Shown piece after piece: positions 51,451-59,940 of a stretch of DNA of 64,000 nucleotides. The translations under genes and the position numbers were made by a program. Below the pieces are notes generated by a model, which saw only the letters and a list, made by a program, of their open reading frames with translations, was not told where the DNA came from and did no database searches. The stretch lies in assembly GCA_041394265.1 (NCBI GenBank), contig JAWKIO010000005.1:4278001-4342000 (forward strand), in the 5' to 3' direction. How positions within the stretch are numbered: the stretch's first letter is position 1; the number at the start of each line of letters is the position of its first letter. This stretch comes from Acidimicrobiales bacterium (lineage in GTDB: Bacteria > Actinomycetota > Acidimicrobiia > Acidimicrobiales > SZUA-35).

Positions 51451-54165
51451 GTGGAATCAGAGCCGCTGGCCAGAGCCTGTGAGTTGGCCTTCGCCGTGGC
51501 GCGTCAGGGAGTCGAGGCCACCCCGCCGATCGAGCCTCCGGTGGCGATGCGCAGCTTCTTGTACGTGCCGCAACTCCCTCGTCGTGCGATGTCGGTGGCC
51601 CAGCGGGTGATCGACGAAGATCCCGAGTTCCGTTCCCGCGTAGCGGCGCAGGCCACTGAACAGAACGTCGGCCGCGACGGCTATCTCTGGCTTCATCGAC
51701 CCAGCGGCTGGGACAGCGACCCCTCGTTCGGCCGGGCCGACACCTCACAGCTCGTGGCCGGGCAGGCCGTTCCGCGACCGACCTCCAGCCTCCCGGATCT
51801 CTCCAAGCACGCCGGCCAGAGCGTGCTCGAGCCCATCGTGCCCGACCCCGTTCCCTCGCCAGACGCTCTCGCTGCACCCGCCACTGCTCCCGTTCCACCC
51901 CCAGCGCCGCCGAGCGCGCCGGCCCCTTCGACCGGCAGCATTCCCCCGCCACCCCCTCCGCCCCCTCCTGCCAGCCCGGTCGACGCCGCGCCCGCCCCGT
52001 CGACCCCTTCAGGTGCGCCGGCGCCGGCCGACACCCGAGCGAGCATCGAAGAAGAACTGGCCAGCCTGCGCGGGCTGGTCGCCCGCCTGGCCGAAGAGCG
52101 CCAGAACACCACCGCCCCGGTCGCCGGTCTCGAGACCGAAGTCGAGGAACGGCGAGCCGAGTCGAACGCATTGGCGACGCAGCTGACCAGCGCCAACAGC
52201 GATCTCCAGAACGCTCGGGCCGAGCGCGATCGTGCCATGACCGATCGTGAAGGTCTGCTCGCTCGTCAGCGTGAGCTCGAAGCCGAGCTCCAGTCGTTGC
52301 GGGCCCAGATCGAGCAGTCCCGTACCGCCGCCGCCGACGTCGAAGCCGAGCGGACCAACACCCTCACCTCGCTCGAACAGGCGCAGGCCGATCTGGCCGA
52401 TGCCCAGCGCCTCATCGGCGAGGCGGCCGAGACCGAGTCCGGTCTTCGCAACCAGCTCGATGCCGCCGTCGCCGAGCGCGACGCAGCGTGGCGCGATGCC
52501 TCGTCGCTGCGAGTCGAGCGCGACCAGCTGAGCGACCGCGTGCGCGTGGCTGAGCAGGCTCGGGTCGACCTCGAGGCCCAGCTCGACGACGTGTCGGGCC
52601 AGTGGCAGGAGCTCAAAGTCGAGATCCAGACCCTGGCCGACGAGCGACGAGCCGTCGAAGCTGCGCTCGATGATCTCGCCCGCACCCGCGAGACCAGTGC
52701 CGCCGAGCGACGCAGCTTGTTCAATGACCTCGCCAGCCAGCTCGGTCAGGTCGAAGCTGAGCGCGACCATCTCGCCTCGCAGATCGACATCATGCGGGCT
52801 CGGATCACCGGTACCCGCTCTGCCCTGGACACGGCCACTCAGTCGCTGAGCGGCGAGGTCGACTCGGCCGATGCAGCGGCCAACGAGTCGGTTGCGGCCA
52901 TTGGCAACCTCGACGCCACACTCGGCCAGGTCCACGAGCGCCTGACCAACCTCGGTTCGGCGATCGACAGCGAGCTGTCGTCGCCCACCTCGACCGACGC
53001 TGAGGCATCGCCGTCTTTCGACGTCGAGACATCGCCGTCGGTCGACGGGGTGGCATCCGACGCTGCCGAGGGAGCCGATGCTCCTGGGATGGGCTTTGGC
53101 ATTCCCCAGCCGCCCATGCCGCCGGGGGCGCCAGACGCCGAGATCGAGATCGGTGGCTTCCTGCCCGACGACGTCGAGATCGAACAACCGACCGGTCGCA
53201 CCGATGCGACACTCTTCGGCAATCCGCGAGAGATGAAGGAAACCCATCTCTTCGGAGACCCTGCGCCGGCGACGGACGAGACGGACGACACCGATGACGA
53301 GATCATCGACGCCGAGATGGCCGACGCCGAGTTCGTCGCCGACAAGCTGGCCGATGCCGACGAGATCGTTGACGACGAGATGGTCGACGCCGAGTTCGTC
53401 GCACCAGCGACGGGTGAGGCCGCCATCGAAGATGCTTTCCTTGCCGGTGATGACGACCTCGACCCTGTCGACGATGACGTCGCGACGTCCGACGTCGCCT
53501 CGTTCTACGACGGCCGCTCGAGCGCCGACGACGACCAGGCGCTGGCCAACGTGATGGCCTCCTACGGCTTCGGTGCCGACGACGACGAGACCGACGCTCC
53601 GGTCGATGAGTCCGACGCTCCGTACGGCGATGCCGACGAGGCGACCGATGAGGTCACCTTCGACATCTCCGACACGTCCTCGTTCATCGATCCCGATGCC
53701 GGTCGCTACGAACCCGTCGCCGAGCCGTCAGCGATGATCCCCGACGATGCCGAGGCCCGTCGCATTGCGTCGACCCCCGACATGGTGATGCTGATCGACG
53801 GCGATGCGGCTGCCACGATGGGCTGGCGGGATTCCGCCCTCGCCGATCGCCGGCGTTACCTGCTCGAGAAGCTCGACCAGGTCACCGGCGAGTACGGTCC
53901 CGCGGTCGACGTCGTGTTCGATCCGGCGGTCGGCGGCGAAGACCAGATGCCCGCACCCACCAAGGTGCGCCGCCGCCTGATCCAGCCCGGGATGACCCCA
54001 GGCCAGAAGCTGAGCGAGCTCGTCGACAGCTACCCGTCGCACTTCCCGATTGCGGTGGTCAGCGATCAGGACGACTTGAAGGCCCAGATGCGTCTGCGCA
54101 GCGTCGAAACCCTCGACGTGGTCCAGCTGCTGGACTTGATCGTCAACCTCCCCGAGGTCGACTGA
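51451..54165 (+). CDS. Very long coiled-coil NYN-domain (PIN-like RNase) protein
   Basis: The 904-residue protein starts with GTG. Residues 1-100 form a domain ending DGYLWLHRPSGWDSDPSF and containing RSFLYVPQLPRRAMSVAQRV. A proline-rich linker (about 145-190) is followed by a long coiled coil (about 195-500) and an acidic, repetitive stretch of Asp/Glu (about 600-770) with recurring DAEFVA and DDDE units. The last 130 residues are a NYN/YacP-like domain (MVMLIDGDAAATMGW, RRYLLEKLDQVTGEYG, VAVVSDQDDLKAQM), i.e. a PIN-like RNase fold. It probably acts on RNA; its 3' end overlaps mftF by 100 bases. Confidence 0.8.
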   Translation: MESEPLARACELAFAVARQGVEATPPIEPPVAMRSFLYVPQLPRRAMSVAQRVIDEDPEFRSRVAAQATEQNVGRDGYLWLHRPSGWDSDPSFGRADTSQLVAGQAVPRPTSSLPDLSKHAGQSVLEPIVPDPVPSPDALAAPATAPVPPPAPPSAPAPSTGSIPPPPPPPPPASPVDAAPAPSTPSGAPAPADTRASIEEELASLRGLVARLAEERQNTTAPVAGLETEVEERRAESNALATQLTSANSDLQNARAERDRAMTDREGLLARQRELEAELQSLRAQIEQSRTAAADVEAERTNTLTSLEQAQADLADAQRLIGEAAETESGLRNQLDAAVAERDAAWRDASSLRVERDQLSDRVRVAEQARVDLEAQLDDVSGQWQELKVEIQTLADERRAVEAALDDLARTRETSAAERRSLFNDLASQLGQVEAERDHLASQIDIMRARITGTRSALDTATQSLSGEVDSADAAANESVAAIGNLDATLGQVHERLTNLGSAIDSELSSPTSTDAEASPSFDVETSPSVDGVASDAAEGADAPGMGFGIPQPPMPPGAPDAEIEIGGFLPDDVEIEQPTGRTDATLFGNPREMKETHLFGDPAPATDETDDTDDEIIDAEMADAEFVADKLADADEIVDDEMVDAEFVAPATGEAAIEDAFLAGDDDLDPVDDDVATSDVASFYDGRSSADDDQALANVMASYGFGADDDETDAPVDESDAPYGDADEATDEVTFDISDTSSFIDPDAGRYEPVAEPSAMIPDDAEARRIASTPDMVMLIDGDAAATMGWRDSALADRRRYLLEKLDQVTGEYGPAVDVVFDPAVGGEDQMPAPTKVRRRLIQPGMTPGQKLSELVDSYPSHFPIAVVSDQDDLKAQMRLRSVETLDVVQLLDLIVNLPEVD

Positions 54166-55580
54166 CCGCTCAGCGCCGGGAGCAAAGGCACGAGCGTTCG
54201 TTGCTTCAGCGCCCCGACCCAGACACCGGTGCCGTAGGCGGCATCATCGAGCAGACCCATCGCCACCTGGCGGGGGTCTGTTTCGCGTGCACCGATGGTT
54301 CGCTCCAGCAGCGACCACGCCATCCAGCGACGAGCGATCGGCCGCGTTGCCGGCACGGCAAGCGCCAGCGCAACCACCGGCCACCACACTCGCCCGGCGT
54401 TGCGAGCGACTGTGCGTGCCGCCCAGACGTTGCCGGTGGTGGTCATGCGTGCCGCCTCGACGAGTGGATCGCCGAGCGGGCCGAGCTTGGGAACGAGCGC
54501 CTTCGTGGTTCCGAGGTGGAGCAGGGCAGCCAGGCGGTTGCGACCGCCGAGCGCAAGCGCCAGCGTCAAGAGCGTCCAACCCGAGCTTCGTAGAGGAGCG
54601 ACCGCAGCACCGTGGCGCCGGGCCAGCGGGCCGGCCGACGATCCGTAACCGACTCGCTGGCGGACGAACGCCGTCAGGTTCGGCCGGTGTGGGTGGGTGG
54701 CGATCGCTTGGGGAACGTAGCGAACGGTGCCGATCGAGCGGAGCCGCCATACGAGGTCGACGTCTTCGCCGAAGCGGAGCTCCGGATCGAACGGCCCGAC
54801 CTCGCCGAGGGCTCGACGCCGCACGAGGAGGCACGCCGTCGGCAGGTAGCTCACGAGCGCACCGGGGCGTACGGCCGACGGCCGGGGACCGAGATCGAGC
54901 GGGGAGTGCTCGGCCTCGTAGTCGGCGAGCACCGACTGCGCGACGCCCTGAGCGAGGGGAGGCGACGAGTGCGACGGAGCTGCCGCCCGATCCATGATCC
55001 TCGGGCCGACCGCCACGATCGCATCGTCGTCGAGGTACTCGAGCAGTGTGTCGAGCGCCCCAGGTTCGAGTTCGACGTCGGCATCGACGAACAGCACGAG
55101 GTCGGTATCGGCCTCCGCCAGCCCTCGAGTCCGGGCGCCACCCGGTCCGAGGTTCGTGTCACAGCGCACCACCTTCGATGGCGAGGAGGCCAGATCGCTG
55201 GGCAGGACGATCGGTGTGGCTGAGGCATCGTCGACGACGATGACCTGCGCCACCGGTGGGAGGGCAGCGAGTGTCCGTTCGACGCCGTGCTGATCGCCGC
55301 GCACCGGCACGATGACGGTGACATCGTGCCGACCGGGCCCCGGACCCGGAGGCTGTGGGTGGACCATACCCCGCTCGAGCAGGCGTCGGGCGAGATCGGC
55401 CCGAGGTCCTGGCTGGCCGATGGGCTCTCCTCGGAACAGTGACGCAGCCGTCGCAGCACCGGACGGACTCAGTCGAACGATGCCCAGCGGCGTGCCACCG
55501 ATCAACGACGTGCCGTCATCCCGCGTTCGTAGCGCAGCGTCCGGGACGACGCGCCATGTAGGCGGCAGTGCCGGGGTCAT
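54066..55580 (-). CDS. mftF: Mycofactocin glycosyltransferase MftF
   Basis: The 504-residue protein begins MTPALPPTWRVVPDAALRTR and has the MftF-typical opening with GGTPLGIVRLSPSGAA, then a GT2 domain. The GT2 signatures are VTVIVPVRGDQHGVERTLAA, VIVVDDASATPIV, LVLFVDADVELEPGAL and RFGEDVDLVWRLRSIGTVRY. Several C-terminal membrane helices follow. MftF adds glucose units to mycofactocin. The ATG at 55580 overlaps the VWA stop; a longer upstream frame reads only through the VWA gene. The end overlaps the convergent NYN gene by 100 bases. Confidence 0.88.
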   Translation of the reverse strand: MTPALPPTWRVVPDAALRTRDDGTSLIGGTPLGIVRLSPSGAATAASLFRGEPIGQPGPRADLARRLLERGMVHPQPPGPGPGRHDVTVIVPVRGDQHGVERTLAALPPVAQVIVVDDASATPIVLPSDLASSPSKVVRCDTNLGPGGARTRGLAEADTDLVLFVDADVELEPGALDTLLEYLDDDAIVAVGPRIMDRAAAPSHSSPPLAQGVAQSVLADYEAEHSPLDLGPRPSAVRPGALVSYLPTACLLVRRRALGEVGPFDPELRFGEDVDLVWRLRSIGTVRYVPQAIATHPHRPNLTAFVRQRVGYGSSAGPLARRHGAAVAPLRSSGWTLLTLALALGGRNRLAALLHLGTTKALVPKLGPLGDPLVEAARMTTTGNVWAARTVARNAGRVWWPVVALALAVPATRPIARRWMAWSLLERTIGARETDPRQVAMGLLDDAAYGTGVWVGALKQRTLVPLLPALSGQSTSGRLTIKSSSWTTSRVSTLRRRIWAFKSS

Positions 55581-56620
55581 TGCAGGACGCGACGTAGGGC
55601 GCCGAGCACCGACATCGGGGTGCCGACTTCGGCCAGACGGCCACCGGCCGCTTCGATCAGTCGTCGGGCATGCTCGAGCTCGTCGGAAGGAGCGAGGACC
55701 AGGAGCTCGTCGAGACTCCGAGCGATCGGGACGGGATCGCCACCGGTGGTGACCTCGGCGTCGGAGAGCAGCAGCGTGATTCGCCGGGTGGCGCTGCTGG
55801 TGGCGAGTTGGCGCTGCGCCGCCTGGAGAGCGAGCGCCACGTCGGTGGTGCCGTGCCCCCGCAGCGCAAGCACCTCGCTGACGACGGTTTCGGCCGGCTT
55901 GGTGGACAGCAGCCCCTTGATCTCGATGGCTCGATCGCCGAACGCGACGACCGCGAACTGCTTTGGTGCCCGCCAGGCGCAGACGGCGGCGGCGAGGGCG
56001 GCGCTGGCGAGTCGAGCTCCGTTCATCGAACCCGACCGATCGACGAGAAGGCAGATCGCAGTGGCCGGTTGCTGCCAACGGGAGGTGAACAGGTCGTCGA
56101 GTGCGACTGGTCGCCGTTCGCTGCGAGCACCGAGGATGCCGTCGAGGCTCGAGTCGATGTCGATGTCGCTGCTCGACTCGTCGGCTCGGGCGACGGTCAG
56201 GCGGCCGACCCCACGGCTCTTGGCCTCGCCGGTGCGGGCCAGATCGAGCATCAGCCGACCAGCGAGCCGGCGGGCCAGGGCGGCGAGGTCACGATCGGTG
56301 GCCTGCGACATGCGGGCCAGGAGTTCGAGTGCGTCGTCGGGGGCGTCGTCGAAGAGTTCCTCGAACGCTTCGACGTCGAGCTCACCGAGCTGGGGTGAGA
56401 CGTCGTCGAAGTTCGGGTTGCGCTCGAGATCCCGTCTGCTGATCGACCGGCGTCGATCGTCGCGCAGGGCCTGCTCGGCGTCGTCGCCGGTGAGGATCTT
56501 GTCGTCGTCTACCGAGGGGTCGTTCCCGCCGCCTCCGGGCGGCGGTGGGCTTTTCCCTCGGCATCGCCGTCGTCGTTGTTCGGCTCGGTCGGCTCCGGGC
56601 GCTCCATGATGCGGTCCCAC
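55577..56620 (-). CDS. VWA-domain (CoxE/MoxR-partner type) protein
   Basis: The protein carries a von Willebrand A domain with the MIDAS motif LLVDRSGSMNGARLA and the LSDAEVTTGG segment. Its N-terminal half is Asp/Arg-rich and includes EAFEELFDDAPDDALELL. It is the partner of the MoxR ATPase encoded upstream; such pairs assist assembly or metal insertion of other enzymes. The start is doubtful: no ATG, GTG or TTG lies in frame between the MoxR stop and the domain, so the only standard start is the GTG at 56620, which overlaps MoxR by 112 bases. A frameshift from the MoxR frame is an alternative. Confidence 0.8.
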   Translation of the reverse strand: MGPHHGAPGADRAEQRRRRCRGKSPPPPGGGGNDPSVDDDKILTGDDAEQALRDDRRRSISRRDLERNPNFDDVSPQLGELDVEAFEELFDDAPDDALELLARMSQATDRDLAALARRLAGRLMLDLARTGEAKSRGVGRLTVARADESSSDIDIDSSLDGILGARSERRPVALDDLFTSRWQQPATAICLLVDRSGSMNGARLASAALAAAVCAWRAPKQFAVVAFGDRAIEIKGLLSTKPAETVVSEVLALRGHGTTDVALALQAAQRQLATSSATRRITLLLSDAEVTTGGDPVPIARSLDELLVLAPSDELEHARRLIEAAGGRLAEVGTPMSVLGALRRVLQ

Positions 56621-57480
56621 AGCTCGGTGATGACGGCCTCAGGCGACTGGGTGGAGGAGTCATGGAGCCGGATACGGCCCGACAGCGCAGCCAACGCAGC
56701 ATCGAGACCGACGTCTCTCGAAGCCGGGACGCCACCTCGCAACGCCGCCAGATCGTTGGCAAGGACGAGCCAGTCGATGGCACCACGGACCGACGACCCG
56801 ACGCGGACCTCGGGATGGTTGCGGGTAGCTCGCACCAACTCGACGATGCGGTCGGGGACGAGATCGACCCGCTCGGGCGTGTTGGCCCGGGCAATGGCCA
56901 CCTCGTCGTCAGCGCTCTGGTAGTCCATGGCGACACGGCAGACCCGGTCGTAGATGGCGCCCGAGATGCGAGCCGTGCCGACGGCGTCGAACGGGTTCAT
57001 GGCGGCGACCATCCGGAAATCGGGGTGGGCTTCGATGCGTCCGAGGCGCGGCACGTTGAGCTCTCGCTCCGACATCACGGTGACGAGCAGGTTGAGCGTC
57101 TCCTCTGGCACCCGGTTGATCTCCTCGATGTAGAGGAGGCCGCCCGAGCGAAGCGCTTCGGCGAGTGGACCGTCGATCCAGATGTCGGGCCGGTAGCCGG
57201 TCTCGAGCACCTGCGCCGGATCGAAGTGGCCGACGAGGCGGGCCGGGGTGAGTTCGGCGTTGCCCTCGACGAACACGAAGCCCATGCCCGAGGCATTGGC
57301 CACGGTGCGGAGCAGGGTCGACTTCCCGGTGCCGGGTGGCCCCTCGAGCAAGAGGTGACGGCCGGCCATCAGGGCGGCGACGACGAGTTCCGTTTCCCGA
57401 CTGCGGCCGACCACCCCCGCCTGCAGCGCAGCGAGGGTGGCCGGGGAGTAGCCGAGCGGTGCGGCGCTGACCTCGCTCAA
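56509..57480 (-). CDS. MoxR-family AAA+ ATPase
   Basis: The 323-residue protein has Walker A GPPGTGKSTLLR, Walker B LYIEEINRVPEETLN, sensor region MVAAMNPFDAVGTA and the LVGHFDPAQVLETG segment typical of MoxR. The TTG at 57480 overlaps the ADH stop (TTGA), which I prefer to the much longer frame that lies antisense or out of phase with ADH. MoxR proteins work with VWA proteins as chaperones for metal enzymes. Here the pair lies between an alcohol dehydrogenase and mftF. Confidence 0.85.
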   Translation of the reverse strand: MSEVSAAPLGYSPATLAALQAGVVGRSRETELVVAALMAGRHLLLEGPPGTGKSTLLRTVANASGMGFVFVEGNAELTPARLVGHFDPAQVLETGYRPDIWIDGPLAEALRSGGLLYIEEINRVPEETLNLLVTVMSERELNVPRLGRIEAHPDFRMVAAMNPFDAVGTARISGAIYDRVCRVAMDYQSADDEVAIARANTPERVDLVPDRIVELVRATRNHPEVRVGSSVRGAIDWLVLANDLAALRGGVPASRDVGLDAALAALSGRIRLHDSSTQSPEAVITELWDRIMERPEPTEPNNDDGDAEGKAHRRPEAAGTTPR

Positions 57481-58625
57481 TCGAACGCGATCACGCCACG
57501 GATGTTCTTGCCGTCGCGCATGTCTTGGTAGCCCTCGTTGATCTGGTCGAGGGTGTAGGTCTTGGTGATGAGCTCGTCGAGCTTGAGCTGGCCGCCGGCG
57601 TACTGGCGCAGCAGCCGGGGGATCTCGGAGCGGGGGCTGCCCGAACCGAAGATCGAACCCTTGATCTCCTTGTTGTACATCGACAGGCCGAACAGATCCA
57701 TCGTGACCTGGCGCTGCTCCATCGGAGCAAGGCCGGTGACGACGACGGTGCCGTCCTTCGAGATGATGTTCATGGCCGGCTCGACCAGGTCGCCGGTGGT
57801 GACGCCCGGGGTGAGGATGCACGAATCGGCCATGATGCCCCGGGTCATCTCCATGACATTGAGCAGGGCGTCGTCGAAGCTCGAGAAGAAGTGGGTGGCG
57901 CCGAACTCCTCGGCCTTCTCCTTCTTGTCGGGGTTGGTGTCGATGGCGACGATGTTCATGGCGCCGGCGAGCTTGGCGCCCTGGATTGCGTTGGCCCCGA
58001 TACCGCCGACGCCCACGACAACCACGGTGTCGCCCGACTTCACCCCGGCCCGGTTCTGAGCGGACCCGACGCCGGTGGCCACGCCGCACGACACGAGGGC
58101 GACCGCATTGAGGGGGTACTCAGGTTCGACCTTGATGACCGAGGACTCGCTGAGCAGCATGTACTCGGAGAACGTGCCGAGCTGCGCCATCCGGTTGACC
58201 GGCTTGCCGTCGATGTGGTGACGGTAGACGCCGTCGGCGATCATGCCTCCGGCAAGGGTGGTGGCACCGAGGTCGCACAGATTCTGGCGCCCGGTGGCGC
58301 ACCAGTGGCACTTGCCGCACGACGGCACGAAGCTGACCGACACGTGGTCGCCGACGGCGACGCTGGTGACGTTGCTGCCGACCTGCTGCACCACACCCGA
58401 GCCCTCGTGCCCGCCGATCATCGGGAGGAACGACTCGACGCCGATGAGGTCGAGGAGCTCCTGGGGAGCGGCGAGGTCGCCCGTGACGAGGTGCTCGTCG
58501 GAGTGGCACAGGCCGGCGTAGGCGGTCTTGACGATGACCTCGGTCGGGCCCGGCTCACCCAGCTCGACCTCTTCGATCTTCCATTCTTCGTTGATTCCCC
58601 ACAGAACGGCTGCCCTGGTCTTCAC
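57477..58625 (-). CDS. NDMA-dependent (mycofactocin-linked) zinc alcohol dehydrogenase
   Basis: The 382-residue protein starts with GTG behind AGGAG. It shows the zinc ligands in LCHSDEHL and GGHEGSGVV, the structural zinc cluster SCGKCHWCATGRQNLCDLGA, the Rossmann motif VVVVGVGGIGANAIQGAKL and the C-terminal EINEGYQDMRDGKNIRGVI-like end (LDQINEGYQDMRDGKNIRGV). These features characterise the family that holds NAD(H) tightly and re-oxidises it with N,N-dimethyl-4-nitrosoaniline or, in vivo, mycofactocin. The substrate is a primary or secondary alcohol, not defined here. Confidence 0.9.
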   Translation of the reverse strand: MKTRAAVLWGINEEWKIEEVELGEPGPTEVIVKTAYAGLCHSDEHLVTGDLAAPQELLDLIGVESFLPMIGGHEGSGVVQQVGSNVTSVAVGDHVSVSFVPSCGKCHWCATGRQNLCDLGATTLAGGMIADGVYRHHIDGKPVNRMAQLGTFSEYMLLSESSVIKVEPEYPLNAVALVSCGVATGVGSAQNRAGVKSGDTVVVVGVGGIGANAIQGAKLAGAMNIVAIDTNPDKKEKAEEFGATHFFSSFDDALLNVMEMTRGIMADSCILTPGVTTGDLVEPAMNIISKDGTVVVTGLAPMEQRQVTMDLFGLSMYNKEIKGSIFGSGSPRSEIPRLLRQYAGGQLKLDELITKTYTLDQINEGYQDMRDGKNIRGVIAFD

Positions 58626-58696
58626 GATCGTTGCTCCTTGCGAGACGGATGGCGCTCGGTCCGATGAGCACCGGAGCCGAAGCTAGCAGCCACGTC

Positions 58697-59374
58697 TCAC
58701 GCGAGCGAAGCAGCGAGACCGCTCACCAGCAGCTCGAACAGCCGGCGACCCTCGTCAGCATCGGCACCGCTTGGATCACCGAGGACACCGGTCGGTGCGA
58801 CCGGCGCAAGGCCCTCGGCCCGCAGCCGGTCGATGACCTCCGACAACGGTGTCGTGGTTCCGGGCACCGCTCGGTCGGTCCGCACCAGGTGAGGTGCCAG
58901 GTGGAGCATCAGCGAGGTTTCGGTGTGGCCGGCATGGGCGTCGGCACCGGGGAGCCGAGGCACGACGTAGTGGGCATCGTGGCCCTCGCTTCGCAGTTGG
59001 TTGACTGCGGCGTCGAGTGTGTGCGCGTTGCCGGCGTGGCCGGAGACGAACACGACTCGATCGACGTCGTGGCGGGCGGATCGGGCCAGTTCGACGAGGA
59101 CCAGGTGGAGCGCCTCGTTGCCGATCGAGAGGGTGCCGGGGAACGCCTGGTGCTCACCGGAGGAGCCATAGGGGAGCGTCGGGGCGACGAGCACGCCGTC
59201 GACTCGTTCGGCGACGGCCTCGGCCCATGCCGTGGCGATGATCGAATCGGTGCCGATCGGCAGGTGCGGCCCGTGCTGCTCGGTCGCTCCCAGTGGGATC
59301 AGCAGCGTCGTGCGCCTCGCGTCGCCGACCTCGGGCGACGTTCGTGCGTCGAGTCGGTCAGGAGATGCTGCCAT
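58697..59374 (-). CDS. mftE: MftE, mycofactocin precursor peptidase (creatininase family)
   Basis: The 225-residue protein has the creatininase metal motifs: LIPLGATEQHGPHLPIGTDS with Glu, His and Asp ligands, VFVSGHAGNAHTLDAAV, and AGHTETSLMLHLAP. MftE trims the modified MftA peptide to release the dipeptide-derived core of mycofactocin. The ATG at 59374 overlaps the queF end by 17 bases. mftA, B, C and D are not in the window, so the biosynthetic set is split or incomplete here. Confidence 0.88.
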   Translation of the reverse strand: MAASPDRLDARTSPEVGDARRTTLLIPLGATEQHGPHLPIGTDSIIATAWAEAVAERVDGVLVAPTLPYGSSGEHQAFPGTLSIGNEALHLVLVELARSARHDVDRVVFVSGHAGNAHTLDAAVNQLRSEGHDAHYVVPRLPGADAHAGHTETSLMLHLAPHLVRTDRAVPGTTTPLSEVIDRLRAEGLAPVAPTGVLGDPSGADADEGRRLFELLVSGLAASLA

Positions 59375-59780
59375 CGAGCTCGGCGACGGTCTCGATAGCG
59401 ATGCCGCCCCGAGGGCGCTGAGAGAGGGTGACCGTGACCCGCTTCGGCTTGGCGCTCTGCATGACCTCGGAGGCGATCTCGGCGGCGAGGGCCTCGGCGA
59501 ACACGGCGCGATCCCGGAACGACCACAGGTAGAGCTTGAGCGATTTGGACTCGATACACCGGGCGTCGGGCTCATATTCGATGACGACCGACGACAGGTC
59601 GGGCTGCTGGGTGACCGGGCAGACCGAGGTGAGCTCGTCGGTGGTGAAGCGCACGACTCGACAATGCAGCGGCGCCGGGAAGCACTCGACGTGCTCGACC
59701 GGCCCACGCACGGTGTTGCCGAGGATCGACAGGGCGGCGTGTGCGCCATCGGTGGGGGCCTGGGTCGACCATTCGTTCAT
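59358..59780 (-). CDS. queF: NADPH-dependent 7-cyano-7-deazaguanine reductase (unimodular)
   Basis: The 140-residue protein has the catalytic Cys54 and general-acid Asp61 in SVCPVTQQPDLSS and substrate-binding Glu77 in CIESKSLKLYLWSFRD, which is the QueF motif. It reduces preQ0 to preQ1 for queuosine synthesis. The short length matches the unimodular (YkvM) type. It heads the minus-strand operon with mftE, an unusual placement. Confidence 0.92.
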   Translation of the reverse strand: MNEWSTQAPTDGAHAALSILGNTVRGPVEHVECFPAPLHCRVVRFTTDELTSVCPVTQQPDLSSVVIEYEPDARCIESKSLKLYLWSFRDRAVFAEALAAEIASEVMQSAKPKRVTVTLSQRPRGGIAIETVAELDGSIS

Positions 59781-59807
59781 CCCGCCAAGGCTACCGGGCC
59801 AGTTCCT

Positions 59808-59910
59808 GAGACTCAGAGCGACACCTCTCCCCGTTCTCGAGACCCAGAGCGACAGATCCGCCGCTCTGGGTCTCGAGAACGATGGGGGTGTCGCTCTACG
59901 TCTCGAGAAC
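59808..59910. repeat. Nested double inverted repeat (family 2)
   Basis: The inner arms GTTCTCGAGACCCAGAGCG (59833-59851) and its perfect complement (59862-59880) form a 19-base stem with a ten-base loop. The outer arms GAGACTCAGAGCGACACC (59808-59825) and 59887-59904 match at 16 of 18. The unit is again present four times in the order A B b a. It lies between divergent genes (queF and the LLM gene), so it is not a terminator. Confidence 0.8.
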
Positions 59911-59940
59911 GTGAGGTGCGGAGGCGATTAGGGTCGGGGC

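Noticed and set aside
54066..56078. Longer start for mftF reaching 56078
   Set aside because: The added 166 residues lie out of frame inside the VWA gene; MftF begins at MTPALPPTWR with an ATGA overlap.
56509..58089. Longer start for MoxR reaching 58089
   Set aside because: The added part is an arginine/glycine-rich misreading of the dehydrogenase; TTG at 57480 fits the overlapping operon.
57525..58667. Long plus-strand open frame (380 codons) opposite the alcohol dehydrogenase
   Set aside because: It mirrors the ADH gene, is very rich in Gly/Val/Asp repeats and matches no family.
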